From contig OY986435.1 of NCBI GenBank assembly GCA_963920525.1, forward strand, positions 274,184,348 to 274,248,347: 64,000 nucleotides of DNA, in the 5' to 3' direction. Source of the DNA: Dichetophora obliterata (lineage: Eukaryota > Arthropoda > Insecta > Diptera > Sciomyzidae). The translations under genes and the position numbers were made by a program. The notes under the pieces are model-generated. The model was given only the letters and a program-made list of their open reading frames with translations, had not been told where the DNA came from and did not search any database. Below, in pieces: positions 32,400 to 43,799 of the stretch; position 1 is the first letter of the stretch, and each line of letters starts with the position of its first letter.

Positions 32400-34285
32400 C
32401 GGTACATTTTGTTGGCTTATCCAAACTAATCTGACCTAAGCTCACTTTTATTGTTTCTGTAAATGTAAAGTTAATTTCTGGCCATTAGTAGAACATTGCG
32501 ACCCAGAATTATAAACTAGACCACTTTTTGTAAGGAGAGCAATACTACTTTACTGCTTTGGGCGTAGAAAAAGATGTCCTTATAGAAGTACCTAAAGGAA
32601 AAGCGAGGATGCCATGTATTTGGTCGCCAAAAGTAGTAATAAATACATGCCTTCTTTTGAATAGGCCTAGCCATTTTGCATATTGAGCCAGTGTTCTATA
32701 TCACATTCTTTGACAAAATCCAGTTGTCCTATTTATGAATTCTTATGAAGATATTAAAATTTCTCTCATATATTTTGGAATGTCCTTAGGAATAAAATCA
32801 TAAAACAGCAGCCTTCTGAGATGGTGGTAATAACAATGCTTGTGGAATATTTTAAAGAAAAGATTTGATTTGTAGATATTAGATATGTAAATTTTATATG
32901 AATCTCTATACCCTATTCCCGCTCGATTTAAATTTTGAATCATGGCTTTGTTTATTGGAGATGGTTTCACCCTTATATATTGCGTGAAACAAATTTTAAC
33001 ACAAGAGCTATATTATATTAAAAGATAAATAAAAAATTGTAATATTTCAATAACTGAGATTGGTACACCCCATATATGCCATAAATTCTGTACAAATTCC
33101 TGCAGTTGTGTGATTGTGATTTTATTGGTAAGACCCTTGAATTCTGCGCCTCATTTTTGAATTATTTTATTTTCATTTATTACATTGCAGAGTAGCTATC
33201 TAGTTAAAACGCTAGTAAATTTGCTAGCTTAATATATTTTTTATTTAGCTGAAATACTTTTTACACTGCAAAAACTGTTATCATTCCCGTGTTGATGCCA
33301 TAAGAAAAGAAAATGGTCCTATTATCGACATAAATTGAGCTAGTGTTGTTACTGGATTATTTTGAACAAGTAGCTTTGATACAAGTATTTTTTAATAGGC
33401 AATTATTAACGAGGAAAATTATGTAAAAACTAGAAATAATATTTATAAAAATTTACAAATGTAAGAATTAGGGCTAGTAACTGCAGTGTACATTTCTTAC
33501 GACATCTAATATACTCACATATATAGCATGCGGATTTGCAACCAGCAACCAAACTAGTAACTTTTTGTGAAACTAGTGAGACATCTGGTGAAACATCTGG
33601 TGTTCTTGCACTTCAGCTAGTTTATTAACTTTTAAGTATTTAAATTGTAAGATTTAACTAGTTAAAGATCTAATATTTTCTTGACTATATTAATTTGAAG
33701 TAGTATATGTATTAACTATGGTATTTATGAGCAGTAAGATTTTTTACTGCAGAGTAGTTGTAAAAAGCATAACTGCACGGCTAGAAATCTTTTACTAAGA
33801 TTTAAACTTTTCTATTCTCATATGTAAGTCTCTACACCAGCTTTGGTTTCAAATCTAGTATTTGAAAAATACTCAATATGATTTTAATTCAACTTTGGTT
33901 TCAATTTTAGAACAAGCTTGTATTAAAATATATCGAACCAACGACATCCAGCTTGTAAGTTACTAGCCTTACCACTGGGATATTGTGACACACTTAAAAG
34001 CGATAAGCATATAAATATATGAACCAAATCGGCTTATATTGAGTCTTAGCACTGCTTGGCTAGAACTTAGTATTAATTGTATAAAAAACAAAAAATTAGG
34101 CAGAATTTTTCTCAAATGAAACCTAAAAGCTAAAAGGGAAGCTGTAATATTTATATTGGCTTAAATTTTAATACAGTAGAATTTTAATTTTGAGTTAGTA
34201 TTTGCAAACCGCAAGGTTAAAAAATGCAGTTGTTTTTAGCTCGACTAAAATTTAGTACAAGATTTAAACCGTGTATGCACATTGC
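32400..34285. other. Noncoding stretch
   Basis: No gene or element is recognised. Composition is AT-rich and low in homopolymer runs. The minus-strand frame at 32743-32970 has no recognisable feature. Confidence 0.4.
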
Positions 34286-34290
34286 TGGAT

Positions 34291-34880
34291 CTCAGTGTGC
34301 CAAACGGATCCATAACGAATTCGAGACGGACTTCCTTTTTCGTATTTTTTATCCGAAACGAATTGCATTTCGCTTCCGGAACTGATCCTTTTTTGTATGA
34401 CTTTCCTCTTAAAAATACGAATTGCTTTTTCCACTTTTTTCGGATTCGTAACGGACTCAGAACGGACTTCATATACGAATCCATTTCGGACTTTTCTTGC
34501 GAATTCATAACGGACTCGTTTTTTTAAATAGTTCGGATTCAAAACAAGTACAATGTTGGTGATTTCAAGTATGACTTATACTTGGTTATGCAAGCAGCTG
34601 AACATTATTTTTCCTTAAAGCATCCCAATAACTCTTACAGGACAAGCGTCTAAAGCGTGTAAAGGACATAGCGTACAAATTTATCGCAATTAATCCACTG
34701 AAAATAAAAGGAAAGATTTTTTAGAAAATATGCCCTTTATGTCAACGTTGTGACCATTTTTTTGACGGATTCGTAACGGGTTCGAAACGGGCCCGTCGAA
34801 AAAAAAAGAAAGCGAAATGCGTACTGACGGACTCATAACGGGTTCGAAACGGATCCGCATCCCTTTTTTTGCACATTGGG
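34291..34880 (+). mobile_element. MITE with 24-bp repeats, copy A
   Basis: Starts CAGTGTGCCAAACGGATCC, ends GCACATTGGG. Both ends match, in the opposite orientation, those of the copy at 39809-40670. Subterminal blocks are degenerate 24-bp units built on CGGATTCGTAACGGACT and TTCGGACTT. The middle (34541-34735) is AT-rich and unique. The overlapping open frames are made by the repeat. Confidence 0.8.
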
Positions 34881-34889
34881 TTATTACAT

Positions 34890-36095
34890 AATTTGTTTTA
34901 CAGTGTGAGTAAGAATTCGTGGCTGGATATCTACCTAAGTATTTCTGTAAGCCATAAAAATAAAGCTGGCTTTCGTTGTTTTTATGTAAAAAAAATTGTA
35001 ATTTATGAAATTAATTTGAGTGTAAATAATATAATTTTTGTTCAGTTATAATTTGTTGGTTTGGTTGTTGTCGTCAGCTTGTTGCCACTTGTATTTAATC
35101 AGGCATAGAATATCCTTGACAGCAAATGATTTATTACGCTATCATCACTATTTGACATTGAGCAGTCTTAATCATTATTTTAATTGCATGTTATTATAAA
35201 TATAATTTAATCTACTAACTTACTAAATACAGATATCATTTTCGATTTCATACTTAAGAATACAAAAACTACACTTAAATATTTTCAGTGTAAATAACTA
35301 CTATCAGTTACAATTTAATTAGTGATAAAAAAAGAACTTTGATATAGTCTTCAAACAAATGCACAGTGTGGGATTTAGTCAATCTAGGAGGACAAAAGTA
35401 AAAAAAACAGTTGCAAAAAATTATTTTTTTTAAAAATGATTGCTTTATCTGTTATACTTAAAATGGCCGTCGTAATGCGGTGCTTTTTGTATTTTTTTTT
35501 TTAATTATGTCAAACTCCAAGATAGCAATTTTGTTTTATTAAGTGCGCTGAATAAAGTATTTAACTTTTAAACTTCTTTTGCTATGGAAAACCTTTGAGA
35601 AGGTATGAAGATTAATTTACAATAAATAAGTTGCTTCATAAATCTGAGTTTTATGTAAGTTATGCAAAAGTATAGCATAAATAAAAAAAATAAAAATTGA
35701 GCTCACAATTTGATGGACTGCGAAAAATTTTGTTCGCATATGTTTGCATACAAATTGAATTGTTGTTAAGTTACAATCTCGTAGATAGTTCATACAAAAA
35801 TTTAGCTTCTAGTTTTTGCAAGTTTTCAAAATATTTTCATTTTAGGGGGAAAACTTAATATCTGAAGAAATTTTTTACTTTTACAGCTTTTTTGATAAAA
35901 AATATATATTTTTTCTTTGCAAACCAAAAAATCCTGCAATTTCTTCTAAATAAGTAGTAATTGTAATAACAGAGAAGAAAGTTCTAAAACATTTTAGTGT
36001 TTTGAAGTGAAAACTCAAGGTGTGCATTTTTCTCTATAGGCAACTATCTGAAACCCGGCGAGTTTCTGTCACGTTCCCTTGTCCAACACCCATTT
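34890..36095. other. AT-rich noncoding stretch
   Basis: Nothing recognisable. A phrase GTGTGGGATTTAGTC at 35366 is shared with GATGTGGGATTTAGTC at 699, possibly an old repeat. Confidence 0.4.
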
Positions 36096-36097
36096 AA

Positions 36098-37105
36098 GTG
36101 GCGGCTGTAGCTTACTAAGTAGAGTGCGTTGCCCGTAAGCTAAGGAACCTTCGTAGCCCTGGTTCAATTCCCAACTCAGACAGAATGTTTTTCAATTGAA
36201 TGAGTGCGGTGGGGTGAAGCGTTTCACCAGTGAAATTTTGAAAGCGCTCTTACATATAATTAAGGGTCATACCGCCATGTGTTGCTTTCATTGCCGCACA
36301 GTTTTTCAGGATACAGTGAAGCGTTCAGACGTGCATTGTGTTGCTTTTCCAAAACAGTAGTAACATTTTGTTTTCAAAAGTATTTTTGATCGAGTGAATT
36401 TATCGTGTTTTATGCCAACTACTGAACACAAATTCAAAGTAAATATATTAGTCGTAATGTTGTTCTTAAAAAATATGAAGTGTTTGTGCAATATCTATCG
36501 TGTGGTTGTGTGATATCAGCCGTGCTTTCAAAAGGAAACGTTTAACCCCACAAACTCCGTTTTAATGCGTATTTAGTATTTTTGTGTGTGTTTAATGCGT
36601 TTTTTTTTTGGTTTTTTTGCATTTTTAAATTTATTGCAATAAATGCGGCCAGCCATATCACTTGAAATGCGTCGACAGGGGCAACCGTTGCTACTACACC
36701 TGTCGAAACTGCGACTCTGACCTCGATATTGGCGATGAATAATAAATTTGGATTCGATGACTTTTATTCAGTACTTTAGTTTCTTGCTGACTTAGGAGCC
36801 TATCCGAGGCTATTAAACTGATGTTTATAAATGAAAACGGAAAAATTCTTTTGGTGAAACACTTCACCCCACCATTTTTCAAAATTCGAAAAACGAACAT
36901 GTTCGAAGTATTCCCATAATTTTTTGCCGAAATCAAAGATGTTCGAATCCGAGCGCATAGAAATTAAGAAAAATGTCAATTTTTGCAATTAAGACCAAAA
37001 ACCATTCAAAAATTATAATTTTTGGGGGTGCTATGAGCCTCCAAAAAAAAAAAGCGAAACGCTTCACCCCAACGCACGCTAAATATTTCTGTGCGGCCGA
37101 GACCT
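36098..37105 (+). mobile_element. tRNA-derived SINE, copy S4, split by a MITE
   Basis: A box TAGCTTACTAAGTAGAG and B box TGGTTCAATTCC, then the family marker CTCAGACAGAATG, up to about 36203. The next family words (AAATATTTCTGTGCGGCCGA) resume only after the MITE, at about 37081-37105. After that the SINE is lost. Confidence 0.7.
36204..37077. mobile_element. MITE with GGGGTGAAGCGTTTC ends
   Basis: The ends GTGCGGTGGGGTGAAGCG and CGCTTCACCCCAACGCAC are inverted copies. A third related word (GGTGAAACACTTCACCCCAC) lies inside at 36853, in the right-hand orientation. About 874 bp, inserted in SINE S4. No gene. Target duplication not clear. Confidence 0.72.
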
Positions 37106-37634
37106 AGCTATTCAATATCGCAAATTTTAATTGTAAAGGTGGTGCCATTCCCCCCATGTCGAACGCCCGAAAAATCTTATCTGTGAAACGGCACGTGTAA
37201 ATTGTGATCAAATACAAACTTTTGAGGCAGCGCGACATATAACTCAAAATCTATTTAAAATCGCAAATTTGGGTAGTATGTGAGGTGCCATGCCCCTTTT
37301 TTTTCTCCAAAGCGTCCTTTCTGGGGCTTATTTGTATCTATCAAGCTCAAAATTGCGGAAATAAAACTATCCGTTCTCGAGCTATTAGTGCACACATCTC
37401 TTTTTATATATGGGCATTTCCGCCAAAAGGTCTACCAGATAGGTAGAAAAAAAAAAATGTTTTAATTTATATTGTGAGACTACTGAGAGCTGATCTTAAT
37501 TTGAATTTAAAAAAAAGGCAGCAAACATGATGAATGGCAGTAAAAGTTTAAAAATGGTGACAAAAGTTGAAAAATTTGAACTAATGTTTGAATTAACAAA
37601 TTGTAATGCACTTATTTAGTTTTCGATTGTAACA
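37106..37634. other. Unassigned stretch
   Basis: Two similar phrases, ATCGCAAATTTTAATTGTAA and ATCGCAAATTTGGGTAG, are followed by GGTGCCAT words, suggesting a diverged tandem unit of about 140 bp (37118 and 37260). No gene. Confidence 0.35.
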
Positions 37635-37744
37635 GTCCTGAACAGGGGCGTACCGAGGCCATTTTGATTGGGGAGTATCAATGTGTTTTGGCTGACTGGA
37701 TACCCTTAAGTCCCGACTTTTTTTTAAATACAACATAGTTGAAT

Positions 37745-38735
37745 TACACTGTGCAACACATTTTTCTAACGGAAAAGCGGACACAACAGGATGATAGTAC
37801 TGGTTTATAGCACTATAGTACTAAAAGGGATAGTACCTAAAAGGGTTTTGCAAAGTTAGCTCGCTTTTAAAAGATATTGGCCTTAAAAGTTTGAATCTTG
37901 CAGAGTATTTTTTAAAAATGAAGTGCTTATCGAATTACAATTTATTTCGAAATTCGCATTCTAAGATATCCCAAAAGTTGCATAGGATGGTCAAGATCTG
38001 AAAACAAAATTTAAGAAAAAAAATTAGTTGTTTTTTGAGAAAAACAACTAATCTCAGCATTGACAAAAATGTTAAACTAAAATTTTGAGCTTCTAAGCTT
38101 CTGAGCTTGCTATTCGCTGGGTCTCAATTGATTTAACAACTAAAGACATGAGTTAATGAAGGTGATATGTCAAAAAAAATTAGTTTTGAGAAAATTGAGT
38201 ACAAACTTTCTCATTTGTTCTGAAATCTGTACTAGTTAAATCAGACGTGTGAAGTAGTTTATTTCTAAAATAGCCACAAACATGGTTGTTTTAAGTTGTA
38301 AAATTGTTTTTATGCACATAATACCCTTCATCCATGCATAGAATACTGAAAACCCGAAAATGCGACATATCACTTTCATCCACTCATGTCTTCAATTGTC
38401 GTTTAGATGTGTTTTAAAGAAGTAATAACCAAAATGGAGACATGAACAAATTTGTAAAATTTCATGATAAGAAGTATTTTTTTAAATATAATCGGAAAAT
38501 AAGCTCGGTCTTTTCCTGGTGTTTTAAATAAATATTTTTAGACAGTGTTTAGTAATATATGAGGAATTCAAATAGCGAAAAATATCTTCGTTAATAATTA
38601 AAGGCTATAACATTTAAAAGCGAGCTAACTTTCCTCTAAGGGTTTTGTTGATCTAGATCAGTACTATCGACCTGTGATGGTAGCTTTTTCGTTAGATTCC
38701 ATGACCCTTAAATTGTGGCACAGTGTTATATAAAG
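37745..38735. mobile_element. Fold-back element nested in the hAT
   Basis: The ends ACACTGTGC and GCACAGTGT face each other. The arms share TTTTCTAACGnAAAAGC, GATAGTACTG, AAAACCCTTA/TAAAAGGGTTTT and AAAGTTAGCTCGCTTTT over about 115 bp with gaps. The middle, about 750 bp, has no gene. Confidence 0.72.
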
Positions 38736-39040
38736 TTACTTATCCGTTCGATCAATATAAATAAATCTTAAGGGGTCTTTTTCATTTGAACGGCTAAGAA
38801 AAGGACTTTGTAATTATTTTTACTGAAAAACTTTTTTTAATGATAAAAAAAAACTTGTGTACATCAAAATACATATAATTAAGTATGTTTTGAATTTTTT
38901 TTTTGGTTTGACCTTTTATCTGCTATCTTAAGCTTTCGCAATTTGGACATCATTTTTCGAATCCAAAAAGGTGGCAACGATTTCTCGGCTTTTACAAAAG
39001 GTAACTGAAAATTATTTTAGTTAATCTAAACGATAATATT

Positions 39041-39135
39041 TGAAACTATAAGATTACGTATAATCAGCCAACTAAACCTTGGCTATATTTTTAATTTGAA
39101 ACTATAAGATTACGTATAATCAGCCAACTAAACCT
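39041..39135 (+). repeat. 56-bp tandem duplication
   Basis: TGAAACTATAAGATTACGTA and the next 19 bases recur exactly from 39097. This is a recent local duplication. Confidence 0.85.
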
Positions 39136-39808
39136 CATACCTGTTTTTGGCGACATTTTCGGTACCGTTTTAAGAAATCCTGACATTTTTAAACCACATA
39201 TAGTAACACTTTTCAATCTTTCGATCTTTTTCAAGTGAAGAAGATCCCTTAAAGGCAGTTTTTATATCGTTCCCTCTATCAAATAAAAGCATTTCAACAT
39301 TATCGAATCAGCATTTAAAAATTTATTTTCGTCTTGTTTTAAAAATTCATAAGGCCCAACCAAGTTATGCTTAAGCGAACAAAAGACTCAGAGAAAAGTT
39401 GACGAAAAGTATGATTAAGTAGAAAAGTTGCCCAAGTTAGCAGATTTCATGCTTAACAAAATATCAAACGCTCACAAAATCTTGACCAAATAATATATTA
39501 AAAAAGTTTAAAAGTTCTTTGAAAAGTTTGTTTAAGTAGGCCCTACTTCAGCTTTCTTATAAATGCTTTTATGTTTATGTACATATTTTATTAGTTATTC
39601 AACAAAATTAAAATCTGCATTCATTTTGAATAAATAAGTTAACTTATTTTTTTCAATTGACAGAAAAAAAATTTGTATACATATGTTAAAAAGGGCTGCC
39701 ATCAGCTAACACAAAAAATACGTTTATTGCACTGATTGGCTTATAAGCTAGGGTAAACGTAAAATTTCACAGCAAAAAGATACAAATTTTCCATAATTTG
39801 CTTAAATA

Positions 39809-40670
39809 CCCAATGTGCACAAAAACGGATGCGGATCCGTTACGAACCCGTTACGAGTCCGTCAGTACGCACTGCGCTTTCTTATGTTTCGACGGACCCG
39901 TTACGAACCCGTTACGAATCCGCCAAAAGAGTCCGAAACGCATTCGTATATAAAGTCCGAAACGGATTCGTATCTGAAGTCCGTTACGGATTCGTTCCTG
40001 AAGTCCGTTCTGAGTCCGAGGCGGATCCGAAAAAATGAAAAAAGCGATTCGTATTTTTGAGAGGAATCTTATGTTTCGACGAACCCGTTACGAATCCGTC
40101 AAAAAAATTACCACAACGTTAACATAAAAGACAGTCTTAAATTTGTTTTACAAATTCTTATTTTATTTTCAGTGGATTAGGGATACGAAATTGTGTACTT
40201 ATTTTTATTGTTATTTTTATTTTTATTATACATTGATAAAATTTTAAATTTCCTTATTTAAAATGTAATATGTAGAATGTAAGAACTGAATTAGCAAAAA
40301 AATAAAAAAATGTTGAACATACATAAATATTATTGTCCCTTTTTGAATAAGAACTATTTTTAAAAAACGAGTCCGTTGTAAGTTCGCATTATTTAAAAAA
40401 AAGAGTCTGAAACGGATTCGTATATGAAGTCCGAAATGGGTTCGTATCTGAAGTCCGAAACGGATTCGTATCTGAAGCCCGAAACGGATTCGTATCTGAA
40501 GTCCGAAACGGATTCGTATCTGAAGTCCGGAACGGATTCGTATCTGAAGTCCGAAACGGATTCGTAACTGAAGTCCGTAACGGAGAGAGGAATTTCAATC
40601 CGTTTCGGACAAAATGTACGAAGAAGTGAGTTCGTTACGGATTCGTAACGGATCCGTTTGGCACACTGGG
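39809..40670 (-). mobile_element. MITE with 24-bp repeats, copy B
   Basis: Ends CCCAATGTGC and GCACACTGGG with TA on both sides (39807-39808, 40671-40672). It is in the orientation opposite to copy A (34291-34880) and longer. Both subterminal blocks consist of 24-bp units (CGGATTCGTATCTGAAGTCC-like). The middle (40100-40375) is AT-rich. No protein gene; the frames across the arrays follow from the period being a multiple of three. Confidence 0.85.
40413..40600 (+). repeat. Exact-period 24-bp array, eight units
   Basis: Units start at 40413, 40437, 40461, 40485, 40509, 40533, 40557 and 40581 without any slip. The unit reads CGGATTCGTATCTGAAGTCC plus GAAA. Differences are single substitutions. 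Confidence 0.92.
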
Positions 40671-41109
40671 TAGACACAAACAAAAAAAAAAACATCTTTT
40701 TCATTGAAAAATTTGGCATACATATAAAAATATTTTAAACACATTCTCAATACTGTTAGCAACCCTATTCTGCTTAGCAAACTACGATGTCAAGCGCTCT
40801 CTCAAGTTTCAAAAAGGAAACGAAAGTTGAAAAACTGAACGAAAGGAATGCTTAGACAAAACTTGGGCGCCTTCATATATTGCTGTGTATGTGCGTGCTT
40901 ATGCTCTCAAACTTTTGTTTACTTAAGCATAACTTGGACGAGCCTATAGTTTATATGTGTTTAATAATAAACAGGGCTTTCAATTTCTTTTACATTTTTT
41001 CTTTTAAATTTTTAAATTAATTAAAAAAAAGTGTTTTAAATAAAAAATACAAAATTAAATTTTAAGTATTTATAACATTTAATTTTTCTTAACTTTTAAC
41101 ATTATTTCT

Positions 41110-42060
41110 CCTTTTTTGTAAGGAAGGCAATTGCTGCGCAATATAATCTAAGTTAATGAGATAAACTATGTCCTTTTCCGATGAAAGTATTAATAAGCCA
41201 TTAAGACGTGAGTCACTTTACGTGGTTCTTAAATAATTTTTAACTAATTTTAATTTGCTGAACATTCTCTCATTTCCTGAAACAGTAACAGGCACTGTGC
41301 ACCGCAAACGCGACATTTTGTTAACTGGAGGAAGAGATTTTTTATTACATTCTGAAACATTAGCTGTACCCGATGGATTTTCTACGCCTTCGCATTGATC
41401 GTAGAATACTTCATTTTCCGCTTTCAATTGAAGTGAATCCAACAAACAATTTTTTTGGTAACAATTTTATTGATTCTAGAATTCGCTTTTGGGTCAAGTT
41501 AGTAGAGGATAGAATTGGATTAAAGAGTTCATACAGAGGCTTTATTGTTTCTAAGCAACTGCTTAATTTATTTCGCATCAGTGAGGTTATCTTATCTAAT
41601 ACAAGTTTATATTATTTTCCATAAAAACAGTTCATCGAAAAATAAGCCGCGTTGGCATTATTATCATCCAAACGTTTCGGTGCAAGACGACGGCGATGGC
41701 AAATTGAGAATTCCTTTTCAGCATCAACATTAAAAGATTTTAACAATGCAACAGAACTACTAATTAGGTTATCCGTACCTTCAGAGTCCGAATTTATTTT
41801 TCTTTAATGTTTTAAGGGTACAAGAAATAAATTTCATAGCATTTAAAATATTCAGTTCAAAGGCTTCAAGAGATTCAGTCAGGAGTTTCATATTTACTTG
41901 CACATTTTTCGTAAAAACAAGACTTATAATAAAGTCCACAGAAATGAGTTGGTTTTATAGCGAATATGCAGAATTTCGAGTCCACTTGTCAATTTTCTAA
42001 GAGCTTTGGAAAATTTCGTTTAAAACATCAACAATGACATAAAACGGATTTTTTTTCAAT
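41110..42060 (-). pseudogene. Decayed hAT transposase (ZMYM1-like)
   Basis: Minus-strand blocks in order: a Leu-rich segment ('LLTESLEAFELNIL') near 41880; 'RRLAPKRLDDNN', resembling the 'KRKR-FDE' joint of ZMYM1-like hATs, near 41680; a helical middle ('LYELFNPILSS'); and the dimerisation domain 'VPVTVSGNERMFSKLKLVK' near 41240-41290, followed after a stop by 'SRLNGLLILSSEKDI'. Several stops and frame changes interrupt it. It is the probable transposase of the enclosing element. Confidence 0.75.
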
Positions 42061-42288
42061 AGTTTGACTAAATCCTTTAATTTCATTATTTTTTATAATT
42101 GTATTTAAATTAAAATGTTAAGTCTATGAAATTTAAGATTTTACATCAGATTTCTTGAGCTAAGAAAATTTCTTTAAATATGTTGGCCGATTTCGATCAT
42201 TAAATTTTTTATTACAAATGTTGGATATTTCTGGACAAAAATTTATATCTCAGAAGTTCTACATTTCTCAGAAATATGTATTAATTAA

Positions 42289-43026
42289 GGCCCTATTCTC
42301 TTCCAGCAAAAAATTTTTTTCGACTTTTTTTTTTGCATTTTTTTATAGCTTGGACATTTAAGAATATAACCCTAAAAGGGTTTTTTGAAATTCGAAATAC
42401 TTTAGAAGATATGGCCATTTTTGTGGGGTCATGTCTTCGCTAAAATGAGTAGTTTTTATGTTGCTTTGCACTTTGAACGCGTTTATCTCGAAACCACGTT
42501 TTTCGAGCTGGCGGCCACGATTCCGCCAGTTCTAGTAAACCGATTTGGATGAAACAAAGTTTAATCGACGTAAAATTGTCACCATTCTAGCCCGTAGTAA
42601 AATAAAAATTTTGCGATTTTTTTTACTATTTTTTTTTTACACTAAACTACAAAAAAATGGGTCCAAATTCGATTTGTCAATTTCAAGTGGCCGCCATTTT
42701 GTCAAAAAAAATCGCAAAATTTTTATTTTAGTACGGGTCAGAATTACATCTATGTTGATCATAACCCTATATTTGTTTTATTTTTCAGACGCTTCTGAGG
42801 GCCGGAATCGTGGCCGCCAGCACCATGCCTTTTTTTTTGAGGGCCAACTTTGACGGTGCCATCATCTATGGACAGCCCCTATATCGCGGCGAAAAAAATT
42901 TTTTTATTTTCTTTCATTCATTACTAATTCAATAAAAAAAACAAAATTCAAATATCTTTTTGCGTTTTCAAATGAGAATTTTTTCAAAAAGGGTCCAAAA
43001 ACAGTAAGCTAAAGGAGAATAGGGCC
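42289..43026. mobile_element. TTAA-flanked MITE with 12-bp perfect ends
   Basis: GGCCCTATTCTC and GAGAATAGGGCC are perfect inverted repeats flanked by TTAA (42285-42288, 43027-43030). The body of 738 bp shows further loose inversion (AAAAATTTTTTTCG near both ends; GGCGGCCACGATTCC against GGAATCGTGGCCGCC at about 42510 and 42800). TTAA suggests a piggyBac-type origin, but the ends differ from those of the intact piggyBac here. Confidence 0.8.
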
Positions 43027-43485
43027 TTAAGTTTAAAAGGGAAATATGTGTGGCGACTGAGTTAGCCTTTGTTCGTTTGGGCTTCGACTTAATTTTTCAA
43101 CTTTTTTGACAAGGTATTTGTATCAGGGACTGTTATCATTAAGCTATATCCAAAAACTTAAGCATTAATCAATGTTATATAATTTTCAAGTTTTTGCTCA
43201 GATATAAAAATAGTAATCTGATTTTATCTTTTAAATCTTTAATAAAAATCATTTATAAATTTTTGGTCAAATAAAAATATTATTTTCAGTTTTATTTTTG
43301 GTCAAGGACACGATTGCACAATTGGACTAAAAATGGTCCATTTTTCAGTTGGTCCGCTGCTCTCTTTTACATTACTATGCATTACTATTTTCGTACTTTT
43401 TTATTAAACGTTATACTATTTTTCTGAACTTTTTCTGCATTTTGTCACAAAGAAGCACTGGATTCCTTTACAACAATTCAACGCT

Positions 43486-43635
43486 GATACGACTTAAAAT
43501 GAGTTGGCCGACAGAAGTTTGTTTAAGGTACGACTGAAAGTGAATTGGCCGACTGAAGATAGTTTTGGGTATGAATTAAAATGAAATAGCCAACTAATGT
43601 TGGTTTTTGGTATGAATAAAAAAATAATATTTGGC
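43486..43635 (+). repeat. 42-bp minisatellite
   Basis: Units begin TACGACTTAAAATGAGTTGG (43486), TACGACTGAAAGTGAATTGG (43528), TATGAATTAAAATGAAATAG (43571) and TATGAATAAAA (43612). Related GGTCCnnTTTTTCAGTTGGTC text precedes it. Confidence 0.7.
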
Positions 43636-43799
43636 AATAAAAGGTACGGTTGGCTTTGATGTGTTCAGAATTATTGTTTTTAAAAATCAATATTTAAATT
43701 TTTTTTTTGTAAAAAATAACAATTAGGCCCACTTTAAAAAGTAAGGAGGGTAGTCTACCCCCTTACTTCCCCCGATAGTTACGCCCCTCGTCCTGAATT

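Larger units (their letters stand above)
39351..40947. mobile_element. Probable fold-back element enclosing copy B
   Basis: AAGGCCCAACCAAGTTATGC near 39351 is mirrored by GCATAACTTGGACGAGCCTA near 40927. The arms also share AACAAAAG and AGAAAAGTTG-like words for about 80-150 bp. The 24-bp-repeat MITE copy B (39809-40670) sits inside, so it was inserted later. Ends are approximate. Confidence 0.5.
37643..43789 (-). mobile_element. Large hAT-type element with nested insertions
   Basis: Ends CAGGGGCGTACC and, in reverse, GAGGGGCGTAAC, are flanked by the exact 8-bp duplication GTCCTGAA (37635-37642, 43790-43797). A decayed hAT transposase lies inside on the minus strand (41110-42060). The 6147-bp length is inflated by at least three later elements (37745-38735, 39351-40947, 42289-43026). 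Removing them leaves about 2.8 kb, a normal hAT size. Confidence 0.82.

Noticed and set aside
39815..40060. Arg/Ser/Thr-rich frames across the 24-bp repeats (also at 40389-40719 and 34245-34542)
   Set aside because: By-product of the repeat period; open in several frames at once.
40413..40600. CRISPR-like array
   Set aside because: Units are contiguous without spacers, inside a eukaryotic transposon.
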